Part shown: piece by piece, positions 1 to 10,369 of the stretch
How positions within the stretch are numbered: the stretch's first letter is position 1
Layout of the letters: each line of letters begins with the position of its first letter
Source of the DNA: Eopsaltria australis
Lineage: Eukaryota; Chordata; Aves; Passeriformes; Petroicidae
Assembly (NCBI GenBank): GCA_034509425.1
Contig: JAVTVJ010000782.1
Coordinates: forward strand, 186,001-250,000
Length of the DNA stretch: 64,000 nt
Direction: 5' to 3'
The notes under the pieces: model-generated
Databases searched by the model: none
The model's input: only the letters and a program-made list of their open reading frames with translations
Told to the model about the DNA's origin: nothing
Made by a program: the position numbers and the translations under genes

Positions 1-1029
1 GCTCCCCCAAGCACCTCAGCTGTACCTGCAGATACTCCCAGAAAGGAGAACCCACTGCTGGCCAGCGGGGAAAGGGGATCTGTGTGTGGGAACAGACTTG
101 GAGATTGAATGGGAGATTTTTAGGACCCTGAAGGCCTCCAAATGCTCCAGTTCCCATCTCAGCACCACTCCATGACCTCCAGAGAGAGAAAATAACACCA
201 GACACAAAACCTGCAGTTTGCTGTCTTTAAAATCCCTTTTCTCCCTAAATCCTTGCCCCTAAGAGACTTCAGAGCTCAAGTCCTCAACTGTCACTCATCA
301 CGAGCAGGTGGCAATCAGTGAGTCCCATCCATCCCTGCAGCACCTGCAGGATGAATTATTCCTGACATTCCCAGACTCTTTCCTACAGGCTGGCATTCAA
401 CAGCAGCATTAAATTTATCAGGAGCATTGTTTGAACACCTCCAAACTCAGACCTAGGAAAACACAGTGAAATAAATCACATTTCTTAATGATTTTTATTA
501 CGCTCTTCCTGCAACTCCTTAATTTTTTAAAGACCCTTTGATTTTGCAATTACTCACTCCAGTTTGATCAATCCCAGAGATCAGGTTTTCCTGCAAATAA
601 TAGGCACTGACAGATTTTATTCACCACTAGAGCCTGAAACTCAAGAATTAAACCCTAATGGAAATAAATTTATTTTTTATTAGCTATTTTAGCACCAAGG
701 ACAGATTGTTTCCCACAGACATTCTCTGCTAATGGCTGTGGAAGGAGAAGCAGCTGTTGAATTCCTCCTGGGCAGGTACCAATTTATTCTCCTTGCTAAT
801 GGTGTTACTTAAATTCTGCCTCAAGAAGGTCTCTGCAATCTGTTTGTTTGTTTTCCTGGACCTGACAATGCAAAGGGAGATTTTGCTTTCTCAGGAACAG
901 TTGCCAGTGGCAACAGCCAGGAGTGAGACTGTAAATAAAGCCAGTTTTAGGTGAGATCAAACACAACCACTGCCAGGTGTCCTGGTTTTCTCTGCTCCTT
1001 CCCAGCTGCTCCCTTTGCAGATTCCAAAG

Positions 1030-1250
1030 TAGGTTTAGATTGATACTCAGGAGAAATTGTTCCCCATGAGGGTGGGCAGGCCCTGGCACAGGGTGCCCAG
1101 AGAAGCTGTGGATGCCCCTGGATCCCTGGCAGTGCCCAAGGCCAGGCTGGACACTGGGGCTTGGAGCAGCCTGGGACAGTGGAAGGTGTCCCTGCCCATG
1201 GAATGGGATGGGCTTTAAAGTCCCTTCCCACCTAAACCCTTCCAGGAATC
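1030..1250 (+). mobile_element. CR1 3' fragment, group 1
   Basis: Contains GAGGGTGGGCAGGCCC, GGATCCCTGGCAGTGCCC and a tail near CTTCCCACCTAAACCC; 5'-truncated. Confidence 0.9.
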
Positions 1251-1502
1251 TACAATTTCATCAGGTGCCCAGCTGGCACATTATAATCTTTTTCTGCTGC
1301 CTTCCATTAATCTTTGCTGAAGCTCAGAAAGCAAATATGTACTCATTATTTTTCATTTCCTGCATCCCTTAAAGTGAATTATTTTTTTTGGCATTTCACT
1401 TGTATTTCATTTCATTTCCCAGTACATGAAGGGTAGATGGTGACAAACCTTTCCAGTAGCAAATGTTGCAAGGGCTGGTGGATTTAAACAGCAGCAGGGT
1501 CA

Positions 1503-1582
1503 ATTTATACTGGATATAAGAAAATATTTTTTACCATGAGGGTGGTGAGGCCCTGGCAGAGGTTGCCCAGAGAAGCTGTCTC
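1503..1582 (+). mobile_element. CR1 fragment, group 1-like
   Basis: TGGATATAAGAAAATATTTT and GTTGCCCAGAGAAGCTGT mark it. It stops where the group 2 copy at 1583 begins; its own tail is not found beyond that copy. Confidence 0.8.
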
Positions 1583-2045
1583 AAAAAGACAGACCTCGAG
1601 GGGCTGGAGCGTGTCCAGGGAAGGGAACAGAGCTGGGAAGGGGCTGGAGCCCCAGGAGCGGCTGAGGGAGCTGGGAAAGGGGCTCAGCCTGGAGAAAAGG
1701 AGGCTCAGGGGGAACCTTGTGGCTCTGCACAACTCCCTGACAGGAGGGGGCACAGGGGGGGTCGGGCTGTGCTCCCAGGGAACAGGGACAGGAGGAGAGG
1801 GAACGGCCTCAGGCTGGGCCAGGGGAGGCTCAGGTTGGACATCAGCAGGAATTTCCCTGTGGAAAGGGTGGCCAGGCACTGGAAGGGACTGCCCAGGGAG
1901 GTGGTAGAGTCCCCATCCCTGGAGGGGTTGGATGTGGCATTTGGGGACATGGGGCAGTGGTGGCCTTGGCAGTGCTGGGGATGTTTGGACTCGGTGATCT
2001 TGAATGGCTTTTCCAACCCAAAGGATTCTGCGATTCTCTGATTCA
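1583..2045 (+). mobile_element. CR1 3' copy, group 2
   Basis: Runs from a GAGGGGCTGGAGCG-type start to a full tail, TTTTCCAACCCAAAGGATTC then GCGATTCTCTG. Carries no reverse transcriptase ORF. Confidence 0.93.
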
Positions 2046-2164
2046 AATGTGGTGATTCTGCCTCTGGGGAGGTGGCTCAGGCAAACAGGACAATAACAGC
2101 CTTGGGTCCAAATGGCATCCAGAGGTGTGTGGGGCTGGAATCCTGGGGCACACCATGGATTCTC

Positions 2165-2345
2165 CTGGCCAGTGACCAGAGGGGCTTGGGAAGCTTTGGA
2201 ATGGGCTGCCCAGGGCAGGGGTGGAGGGGTTTAACACAGGTATTCGTGTGGCATCTGGGGACATGGGGCACTGGTGGCCTTGGCAGTGCTGGGCTGGACA
2301 CGGTGACCCCAGAGGGCTTTTCCAGCCTGAACAATTCCAGATAAC
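2165..2345 (+). mobile_element. CR1 3' fragment, group 2, diverged
   Basis: GGCTGCCCAGGGCAGGGGTGG to TTTTCCAGCCTGAACAATTCC. It lies just beyond the TYW1 exon at 2428. Confidence 0.85.
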
Positions 2346-2427
2346 TCTGGAGAACAAGGCAATTAGAACCAAAGCAGGCAAGGGTGCTGCCCCTCCCAGC
2401 CCAGCCCATGGTAGGGTGACCCCTCAC

Positions 2428-2595
2428 CTTGCAGTGGGCCAGCAGCAGGCAGTTGGAGTGCTCGTGCTCACAGGCGATGCCGTATTCCGGGAGCAGCCGC
2501 GCCAGCTCCTGCACGAAGTTCACCACCTCCCCGTGCCACGGCACGTTGGCCATGGTGAGGCTGCTGGCAGAGCTCTCCCCGCAGTACGTCACACC
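2428..2595 (-). CDS. TYW1: TYW1 internal exon, last in window (GVTYCGESSAS...LLLAHCK)
   Basis: A 168-nt exon of exactly 56 codons, phase 0 at both ends. GVTYCGESSASSLTMANVPWH contains the conserved YCGESSASSLT loop. IACEHEHSNCLLLAHCK contains the conserved EHEHSNC motif near the C-terminus of TYW1, in a region associated in the family with tRNA or active-site contacts. Acceptor GTGTGTCCCCAG; donor AAG|GTGAGG. In mammals about 70 further residues follow (a GEWWTW-type segment and a basic tail). Nothing resembling them appears between 1 and 2427, so the terminal exon(s) lie outside the window. An ORF reading on past 2428 enters intron and ends in CR1-derived sequence. Confidence 0.96.
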
Positions 2596-3430
2596 CTGGG
2601 GACACACAGGGACACAGGACAGTCAGCTCAGCCCTCCCTGGGCCTGGCAGTGCCACAGCAAAGCCTGCAGCTGCCCGCTCTGCCCCCCTCACACCAGATC
2701 CCGTGGCAAGGGCACAGATTCAGAGATGGCATCAAAAACAGGTCCCTCCCGCAGTGACACATCCCCAAGGCACTGTGCCAGGTGTCCCCAGCAGTGACTG
2801 GGTTGGATCCTGGAACGCTGCTTTAACAAGAGTCAAAGGGAGGATGCCCCTGAGTGACCAATGGACCTTTGGAAGGTCATTGGGGTTGGAAACGTGACAA
2901 GTCTGGAAGAGTCCCAAGGATAACCAGTGCAGTGTCACTGTGACACTCCCAGAGATCCTGTCCTTGTGCCACAGAGGAAACAAGCTCTGGACCTCTTCCT
3001 TCCAAGCCCAGGCTGTGATTTCTGCCCTGTCCTCCAGTATCTGCACCCAAATCCAGCAGGTCCCTGTTGGGCCATGCCCATGGAGATGACAGGCACCAGG
3101 AGCATCCCTGGGCACAGCAAGGACCGACACAGAGCTCAGTCCCTCGCTGGTGGGACCAGGCAGGAGCACCGAGGCTCTGGGAAGCAGCTTTTGGGTTCTG
3201 GAGGCACTCCTAGAAGTGATCGTGAGAGGTGACACTTCCAGATGCCCAGGTGTGCAGGGACATGGGGCTCCTGCTCCAGGTGGGCATGGGTGGACAGCAC
3301 AGAGTGGGACACGTGTCCCTCTGTCCCCACAGAGAGCCAGGACACAAGCACTGCTGCCCTGGGGGACTGTTCAGGGAGTGGAACACCTCCAACTCTCCCA
3401 CACCCCATCCACCACCTTCAGCCTCTGGAT

Positions 3431-3545
3431 CCCAGAATTCCTGGGGCTGGAAAAGCCCTCCAGGATCAGTGAGTCCAACCTGGGCCAGTCCCCAGTGTGT
3501 CACCCAGCCCAGAGCACCAGAGTGCCACGTTCAGGCCTTCCTTAT
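3431..3545 (-). mobile_element. CR1 tail fragment, group 2
   Basis: Begins with a complemented tail (GGGGCTGGAAAAGCCCTCC) and includes GAGCACCAGAGTGCCACG. Confidence 0.8.
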
Positions 3546-3645
3546 CCAGACTCACCATTCTCGGACCAGCTGCTCCTAATTTGGAGATGTGATCACCTGA
3601 GCCTCCTAAATTACTGATTTAGTCTCAGCCATGACCTCAAATTTG

Positions 3646-3781
3646 CTTTTCCTTTTTTTTCTCCATTTCTCTCTTTCTTTCTTTCTTTTCATTTTTCTTC
3701 CCTTCTTTCTCTTTTTCCTTTTTTTCTTTCACTTATTTATCTTTTTCTTTCCTTTCACTTTAGTTTTCTCCCTTCCCTCCA
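3646..3781. repeat. Pyrimidine-rich tract (T/C)
   Basis: Almost uninterrupted T and C for about 135 bases on the plus strand, with CTTT and TTCC motifs. It is a polypurine run in the TYW1 transcript. Confidence 0.85.
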
Positions 3782-4162
3782 GATAAAATTCACTGAGTTC
3801 TGGTTTAACCAGTGCATGACACAAACCCTTTCACAGAACAGAACACTGTAAAACACTACATGTTCCTTTCCCTGTGATTTGCCCCAGACCACAGGCAGGT
3901 GAGTGGGTGGTGAGCACTCAGTGTCACCCACGTGGAGTGCACACAGTGCTGGACTTCAGGGTGTCCTTTAATGTCTGCTTGAAAATATTTCACAGCCAGG
4001 ATCATGATCCACATCAACTTCTCCTGATCAAATAATTCACTGCCAATTCCCCAGCAATTAATCCACCATTGCTGAGAGGAGATCCCACACCAGGTCCCGG
4101 GGCTGCTCACAACCCTGGGACCCAAAGGGCAAACAGAACAAAGGGCTTTTCCTACAGACACC

Positions 4163-4527
4163 ACCCAGCCCCTCTGCTCCCCCCCACCTCCTGCCTGGTT
4201 CCAGCCCCTCTGCCCCCTTCTCCAGGTGGTTCCAGCCCCTCTGCCCCTCTCTCTGCCTGGTTCCAGCCCCTCTGCCCCCTTCTCCAGGTGGTTCCAGCCC
4301 CTCTTCCCCTCTCTCTGCCTAGTTCCAGCCCCTCTGCTCCCCTCTCCAGGTGGTTCCAGCCCCTCTGCCCCTCTCTCTGCCTAGTTCCAGCCCCTCTGCT
4401 CCCCTCTCCAGGTGGTTCCAGCCCCTCTTCCCCTCTCTCTGCCTGGTTCCAGCCCCTCTTCCCCTCTCTCTGCCTGGTTCCAGCCCCTCTCCCCCTCTCT
4501 CTGCCTAGTTCCAGCCCCTCTGCTCGG
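4163..4527. repeat. 31-bp minisatellite with alternating unit types
   Basis: Ten full 31-bp units run from 4197 to 4506, with partial units at each end. All contain GGTTCCAGCCCCTCT or AGTTCCAGCCCCTCT. Two unit types, ending CTCCAGGT and CTCTCTGCCT, mostly alternate to form a 62-bp higher-order repeat, with three successive second-type units at 4414-4506. The sense strand of TYW1 is G- and A-rich here. An open frame through the array is an artefact of the repeat. Confidence 0.95.
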
Positions 4528-5749
4528 ACTGAGCTCTTTTATTCCAGTCACAAAATCCCATCAAGCACCAGCCTTTACAGCACAGTTTTATGGATGGTTT
4601 TGTCTGGCCTGCTCATGGTTTTCCCCCTCTGAAGAACACTCTGACCTCCTCTAAATGGAATTTGCATCCAGGTTCATGTGTGGCATGGCCATGGCACCAG
4701 CTCCCAGCCGCCACCACGCTCCCAATCCCTGATTTACCTGCATCTCCCTGGACACGGAATGTGCAGACACATCTTTGCCAACACTTTCAACCAGAGCACG
4801 GTGCACACACGGGGCTGCAGGAGCAACAGCCTGCTGCTAATTGGGAACTGTACAAGTTCTGGAACCAATTGCTTTCTCACTCATAAATTCATGAAGGACT
4901 CCCCCCATTAATCTGCCCAGCACCACAACTCAGAGCCAACCTGAAGGAAGATTGACAGGCACAAGGCAGGGAGCGCTCACCAGGGATGGACATTCAGGTT
5001 CTTTCAGCCCAGCTCTGTAAGTCTGAATGCAGAGTTTGAACATGCTTGTTCTCTATTAGTCAGTGTTAGACCAGAGCAGCCAGCCACGCAAATCAGGGGT
5101 TTGGATCCCCAAAGTTCAGCTGGAGACACACAGCAATATTCTCCCCGCACTCATTATCCAGATTATGATTCGAGCAGCATGAAAAATGTATGAGTACAGA
5201 GGGAGAAAATTCTTCAGAAGCTCCAACATGATTCATGCTCTCAGTAAACTACAAAGGTATCGTTTACAAGCAAAGAAAGCACAGAGGCAAATGGAATAAG
5301 TGAGTGCTTGGCTGGCTGATTAATTCCCAGCACAAATCAATGGGAATCAGCTTCCAGCACACCGAAGGAAAGCAGCTTTCAACTTCCCCAACTTCTTCAA
5401 ACTGGAGTTAATTAACAGCTGATAGCACTTAAAACCCATGTGGAGCTGATGAGGGCGGTCACGTTCTGCTTTGCAGTAATACATGAAGACAGTTATTAAG
5501 ACATCAAGAATTAAAAAGGAAAGGATCCCATTGTTCACCCAGAGCTCTCTCCTCAACCTCCCTGCGGCAGGAACAGCAACGATGCTGCCTCTTAATTACC
5601 TGCTTAATAAGGGTGCTTTGAGCAGCCTAATCCACAGAGCTCTGGCCAAGTACCTTGAAATGCAGAAGCCTTTGAAAAGCATCCCAGCTCTTCCTGGTTC
5701 TGCCAGGATGAATCCAGAACAACCGTGCTGGGCATGCTCTGGATTTCAC

Positions 5750-6245
5750 AGAATCATGGAATGGGTTGGGTTGGAAAGAGCCTTAAAGCCCATCCAGTGC
5801 CACCCCTGCCATGGCAGGGACACCTTCCACTGTCCCAGGCTGCTCCAAGCCCCAGTGTCCAGCCTGGCCTTGGGCACTGCCAGGGATCCAGGGGCAGCCA
5901 CAGCTTCTCTGGGCACCCTGTGCCAGGGCCTGCCCACCCTCACAGGGAATAATTCCTGCCCAATATCCTATTCATCCCTGCCCTCTGGCAGTGGAAGCCA
6001 TTTCCTGTGTCCTGTCCCTCCATCCCTTGTCCCCAGTCCCTCTCCAGCTCTCCTGGTGCTCCTTCAGGTCCTGGAAGGCCACAGTGAGGTCACCCCAAAG
6101 CTTCTCCTCTCCAGCTGAACAATCCCAGCTCTCCCAGCCTTTCCTCCCAGCAGAGCTGCTCCATCCCTCTGCTCACCCTGGAGCCTCCTCTGGACTCCTC
6201 CAGCAGCTCCAGGTCCTGCCTGTGCTGGGCCCAGGGCTGATTTTC
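5750..6245 (-). mobile_element. CR1 3' copy, group 1
   Basis: Starts CAGAATCATGGAATGGGTTG and continues through GGATCCAGGGGCAGCC to CTCCTCTGGACTCCTCC and GGGCCCAGGGCTG. One of the longest group 1 copies. Confidence 0.93.
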
Positions 6246-7079
6246 GGCTGCAATGGAGCGGAGTGAGCACAGCTGGATTGGGCAGAGCCCTGTGCCAGGG
6301 TGGTTGCTGGTGCTGTGGGAAGCATGGGAAGCACATTCCTGCCCCCAGGACCTGGCTCCCACCCCGGGATGCAGACAGCCAGCAATCCTTTCAATCCCCA
6401 GGGCTCTGAAGGAAACAACTACAGCTGACAGCGCTCTGTTTCTCCACTCACACTCCAGACTTCCCAATTTAATTACTGAACAAACCGTTTCTCTTCACTC
6501 CGAGCCCACAAATTATAAATTTAATTGAGGCTCATGTGAATTAACAGAGAGCAAAGTGTGGGCCAAACTGCTGAGTGATGGAGACACTGTTTAAAATCTG
6601 GGGCAGCCACGACCCCAGACAAATATAAAAAGCTTCAATGCCACGTTGATGGATTGCAGTCCCTGCAATGAAAACGCTCCTGGGCTGAGCAGCAGCACGC
6701 CCCAAATTACAGCCATCAGGCCTCACGCACGTCTGCTCCTGCTGCAGTGGATTCAGATCCTTGGCTGCTTTTAATAATCACTTTCAAGCTGATTTAACAA
6801 AGGCCATCAGTCCTCGGTGTCACTCAGTCTGCAGGGAGGGCTGGAGATGCTTGGTGGTACAGCTCTCCGGACACCCCACACCCATGGCTGAGGGCCCAAT
6901 GGTGCTGCCCTGCCTGGAAATCTGCAAGGACTCCCTGCAAGTGGAAGGAACTGCTCCTGGGAAAGCTGAACTCAAGCACAAGACCCAGCCTTTCATCCCA
7001 GCTCCACAAAATGAGCTGTGTGGGGATCGAGAGAGGAACGGCCATCGTGGAATCACCGCCCCTCCGCTCCCAGGGTCAC

Positions 7080-7142
7080 AACCATGGAATTATCTGGGGT
7101 GGGAAAGTCCTCCAGGACTATCAGGTCCACCCTGTGACCAAT
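7080..7142 (-). mobile_element. CR1 tail fragment, group 2
   Basis: Complemented tail (GGGGTGGGAAAGTCCTCC) of about 60 bases, directly followed by a copy in the opposite direction. Confidence 0.75.
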
Positions 7143-7145
7143 CAG

Positions 7146-7495
7146 CCTGGAGAAAAGGAGGTTCAGGGGGGACCTTGTGGCTCTGCACAATTCCCTGACA
7201 GGAGGGGGCACGGGGGGGGGGTGGGTCGGGCTCTGCTCCCAGGGACAGGAGGAGAGGGAACGGCCTCAGGCTGGGCCAGGGGAGGCTTAGGGTGGACATC
7301 AGGAAAAATTTCTTCATGGAAAGGGAGCTCAGGCCTTGGCAGGGGCTGCCCAGGGAGGTGGTGGAGTCCCTATCCCTGGAGAGATTTAACAGATGTATGG
7401 ATGTGGCACGTGGGGACACTGGCAGTGCTGGGGAGTGGCTGGATTCAGTCTGGCAGGGCCATCCCAACCCAAACGATTCTGTGATTCTCTAACAG
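7146..7495 (+). mobile_element. CR1 3' copy, group 2
   Basis: Begins CAGCCTGGAGAAAAGGAGG and ends CGATTCTGTGATTCTC. The 5' truncation point is nearly the same as in the copy at 47805. Confidence 0.93.
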
Positions 7496-8589
7496 CAAGT
7501 GGTCAGTGCTGGTTGTTTCTTCAGGTGTGGAAATCATACATTGTTGGGTTTTATTCACAGCAGGCACCAGAATGGGAGATTCAGCTCCACCTCTTTATCT
7601 AGATTCTAACTAGGATGGCAGCAGGATCCTGAATGGGTGTGTGACAGGTGTGGGCAATCACCTCTGGCTGCATGCAATTAAAAACTCATTAAGGCACAGC
7701 TCACTTTCCTCGTTATTTTAAGCAATTAAATAATCTTTATTGTTTAACTTGACAAGAAGTGGCAGACTGGGACAGACACGTCCCTCTGGCTCTTTCTTGC
7801 ACTTCCTTGGTCATTTCAATTCTGCAGCCAAGCCTCAGGCACCAGAGCAGGAGCTGCAATCCCAGACCAGCACCCTGAGCTCGGCTGGACACTGGGATTA
7901 TCCATCTACATGAACAAAATCAGCAGGAAAATCAGCAGGAGAAGAGCTTCCAAGGGGCTGAAAATTTTCACAGAGGCTTGGGAAGATTCTGTGCCATGAC
8001 TTCAGTCCCCACTGTGCCCAAGTCCTGCCCTCAGACACCTCTGGCTTTCAGAACCCAAAGCACGGCAAGAAAATGAGTTCTGGCACATTCCAGACCCTAA
8101 ATACAACCATCAGCTCTGTACAAGTGTGACACTGACACGCTGGCATTAAAACAGATTAAGGCAATAAATCAATCTGATGCATTTTTAATGACTGAGTCTC
8201 CCTTTACTATTGGCTTAAGTGGGAGTATGGGGTCCCACAGAGCTACAGCACTGTAAGGCACTCATGGAAATGAGAACACGGATTAAGCCCTGCAAGAACC
8301 TAAATCTCTCTCCATCCAGCCCATGAGCCTCTCTGGAGCAGCACTGGATTAGCACCCTTCATCTGAAATGGATGTCATTTATCCCGAGTCCTCAAGCAGA
8401 AAATCCCCAAGCTCAGCCCCATTGTTGGGCAGAGCTTTGCACAATCTCCTCATCACTCTTTGTTGGTTGGCTTTGAGCACCACCTGCTCCTTGGCTTTTC
8501 ACCCTGGCACACCAAGGGGCTGGAGAGAAGAATGCTGAGGCCTACCCACATCCCAAATAATCTTCCTTCTCAAAGGGACACAAAAAATT

Positions 8590-8627
8590 ACTTTTAATCA
8601 AAAAGACCAAGTCTTTTGATTAAAAGT
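8590..8627. repeat. Short near-perfect palindrome (hairpin)
   Basis: Left arm 8590-8607 and right arm 8611-8627 are inverted copies of ACTTTTAATCAAAAGAC, with one extra A in the left arm and a 3-base CAA loop. The stem is about 17 bp and AT-rich. Confidence 0.85.
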
Positions 8628-8671
8628 TTCAAATGCTATGTGACCACCACAGTGTGAGGCTGGACCACTAG

Positions 8672-8722
8672 TGTCACCATCCCACTACTGTCACCATCCC
8701 ACTACTGTCACCATCCCACTAC
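8672..8722. repeat. 17-bp tandem repeat, three perfect units
   Basis: TGTCACCATCCCACTAC repeated at 8672-8688, 8689-8705 and 8706-8722 without mismatch. It lies 34 bp before the 45-bp array. Confidence 0.95.
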
Positions 8723-8756
8723 TGGATTCTGGGAATGCCACCCAGCCCCTCCCTGC

Positions 8757-8891
8757 CCCAGCTCCCACAAACAGGGCTCAGAGATCCATGAAAATCCTTG
8801 TCCCAGCTCCCACAAACAGGGCTCAGAGATCCATGAAAATCCCTGTCCCACCTCCCACAAACAGGGCTCAGAGATCCATGAAAATCCCTGT
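8757..8891. repeat. 45-bp tandem repeat, three units
   Basis: Units 8757-8801, 8802-8846 and 8847-8891 start CCCAGCTCCCACAAACAGGG (the third CCCACCTCC...) and differ at only two positions. Because 45 is a multiple of three, both strands show open but meaningless frames. Confidence 0.95.
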
Positions 8892-9350
8892 CCCAGCTGG
8901 AAGAGCACCAGGAGTACATTTATGACCTCTCACCTCATTGCTTGGTAGAGCAAGGCAGGATTTTTGCAGGGCAGAGCTCTGGGGAGGAAAGCAGGACTAT
9001 GACACTGTGAGGCAGAGGGAAGAGCAGCCCGTGCCTTGCAGGGGACAGATGTTTGCCCTGGAGAGTTCCCGGGGGAATCCCTGCTGAAACATCAACTGGC
9101 ACATGCCTCATCTCATTAACATTAATGCCCCGGGGCAGAGCAGCCTCTGCTCCATCCCTGGGAGGATCCTGCACAGCCAGGGAGACACCCAGGAAGGTGG
9201 AAAACCAAGGGGTTTTCCCCAGACCAAACTCCAAACCCGATCTGGGATGAAGCTTCCAACTTCAGCAGCACATCTAGAGAGAAAAACTCTCCACGCTGAG
9301 AGAAGGTATCAAACCTTCATGGCAAAATCCAGGCTTTTTCTTCATAGGAG

Positions 9351-9449
9351 CAGTAAAAAAAGGTTGAAAAAATAAACAAAAGGTTAAAAAAAGAGAAAAT
9401 TTTAAAAAATTAAAAGAGAGACGGAAAAGAGAAAAGAAAAAGGGAAGCC
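9351..9449. repeat. A/G-rich low-complexity tract
   Basis: Runs of A with GGTT and GAGA interruptions over about 100 bases on the plus strand; pyrimidine-rich in the TYW1 transcript. Confidence 0.8.
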
Positions 9450-10127
9450 CAGGAGTAACAGAATTGCACAAATGCAGAGCTGAGGGAGCTGTGCTGCTCT
9501 GCAGGAGCTGCTGGGGGGAAATGTTCAGAGCACTTGGGAAGGTGCCTTTTTTACAAGTTGTAACTTCTTTTACGTTCTCTGTTTACTGCATTGATTAAAC
9601 CCATGATAAAGCCCCTCCTGCCCTGCTGAATCTCTCATTTCCTGCTGGCAGCCCTCAAATCCAGCCAAATACAATCACATCAGTGAACCTTTCACCTGTC
9701 CCCTGAAAATTCGAGACCAGGATGGGAAGAATCCTACCCCAAACCACCAGCTTGACCTGGAATATTTTGCTTCAACCGTTAGCTGATATGAAGAAGGAGT
9801 ATCTACTTATCTTTGGTTTCACAGAAATACAAAAAAAGGCCAGAGAGTGATGATTCTGTTGGGCAGAACTCATGGCTGGCTGGTACAAAGTTTGGTTTGT
9901 GGCACATGGAAACCTGCTCCAAAGGTACACATAGGACACTAGAAAACATTACCTGAATGCTAATTAATTATTATTCACTAATATTAAAAGCAAGAGAGAA
10001 GTTTCTTATGCATCACTATAGAATAATTTTACTTACTCAGAAAGTTTAGACTAAAGGGAGGGGGGAAATGAAGACAAAACAATGGAAAATACTGCTGGAA
10101 AAACCAAAACAGCTCCATGCAGCTCAC

Positions 10128-10238
10128 CTTGACCTCAACGAAGTCTGGTTTCCCAAGGGATATCAGGTCAGCGTAAGCTTTGACTTCATCCACATTCCAA
10201 GCTTTCACCAGAGTCAGCCTATAAACAGTGCGTTGTTG
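10128..10238 (-). CDS. TYW1: TYW1 internal exon (QQRTVYRLTLVKAWN...PDFVEVK)
   Basis: A 111-nt exon of exactly 37 codons, phase 0 at both ends, so skipping it would keep the frame. It starts QQRTVYRLTLVKAWNVDE and ends LGKPDFVEVK. The residues match the barrel segment between the ALAEK helix and the GVTYCG strand of TYW1. Donor AAG|GTGAGC is strong. Acceptor is TTTTTTCCAG. The polypyrimidine stretch is contributed partly by the first unit of a 41-bp minisatellite (10247-10369) starting 8 bp from the exon. Small differences from mammals (EVKAYADLISLG) are conservative. No stop or frameshift. Confidence 0.95.
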
Positions 10239-10246
10239 CTGGAAAA

Positions 10247-10369
10247 AAGGAAAAATCCCATTGACATCCCATTCTGACCCAGGAACGAAGGAAAAATCCC
10301 ACTGACATCCCATTCTGACCCAGGAACGAAGGAAAAATCCCACTGACATCCCATTCTGACCCAGGGACG
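10247..10369. repeat. 41-bp minisatellite, three units, beside a TYW1 3' splice site
   Basis: Units are 10247-10287, 10288-10328 and 10329-10369, each starting AAGGAAAAATCCCA and ending CCAGGAACG or CCAGGGACG. Units 2 and 3 differ from each other at one position. Unit 1 differs from both at 10261 (T rather than C). On the gene's sense strand each unit ends TTTTTCCTT, contributing to the polypyrimidine tract of the adjacent exon. Confidence 0.95.

Larger units (their letters stand above)
1..2427 (-). other. TYW1 intron, incomplete, after exon 2428-2595
   Basis: Positions 1-1020 show no gene, RNA or repeat that I recognise and are AT-rich in part. The remainder holds four CR1 pieces (1030-1250, 1503-1582, 1583-2045, 2165-2345). 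No terminal TYW1 exon was found on the minus strand. Confidence 0.7.
2596..10127 (-). other. TYW1 intron between exons 10128-10238 and 2428-2595
   Basis: 7.5-kb intron. It contains a CR1 fragment (3431-3545), a pyrimidine tract (3646-3781), a 31-bp minisatellite (4163-4527), CR1 copies at 5750-6245 and 7080-7495, a palindrome and two short-unit arrays (8590-8891), and a purine tract (9351-9449). The stretches 2600-3430, 4530-5745, 6250-7075, 7500-8585, 8900-9345 and 9450-10125 show nothing I can name. Confidence 0.8.

Noticed and set aside
1..2427. Possible terminal TYW1 exon
   Set aside because: No GEWWTW-like or basic C-terminal sequence appears on the minus strand here.
2429..2797. Plus-strand ORFs over 2428-2600
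   Set aside because: They are antisense shadows of the TYW1 exon at 2428-2595, which has consensus splice sites and a recognised protein match on the minus strand.
4069..4632. Proline/serine-rich repeat protein of 187 codons
   Set aside because: It is the translation of the 31-bp minisatellite. The unit length is not a multiple of three, so the reading cycles through frames, and composition alone explains it.
8671..8925. Apparent 15-residue repeat protein on both strands
   Set aside because: A 45-bp tandem repeat keeps any stop-free frame open on both strands; no flanking coding features.
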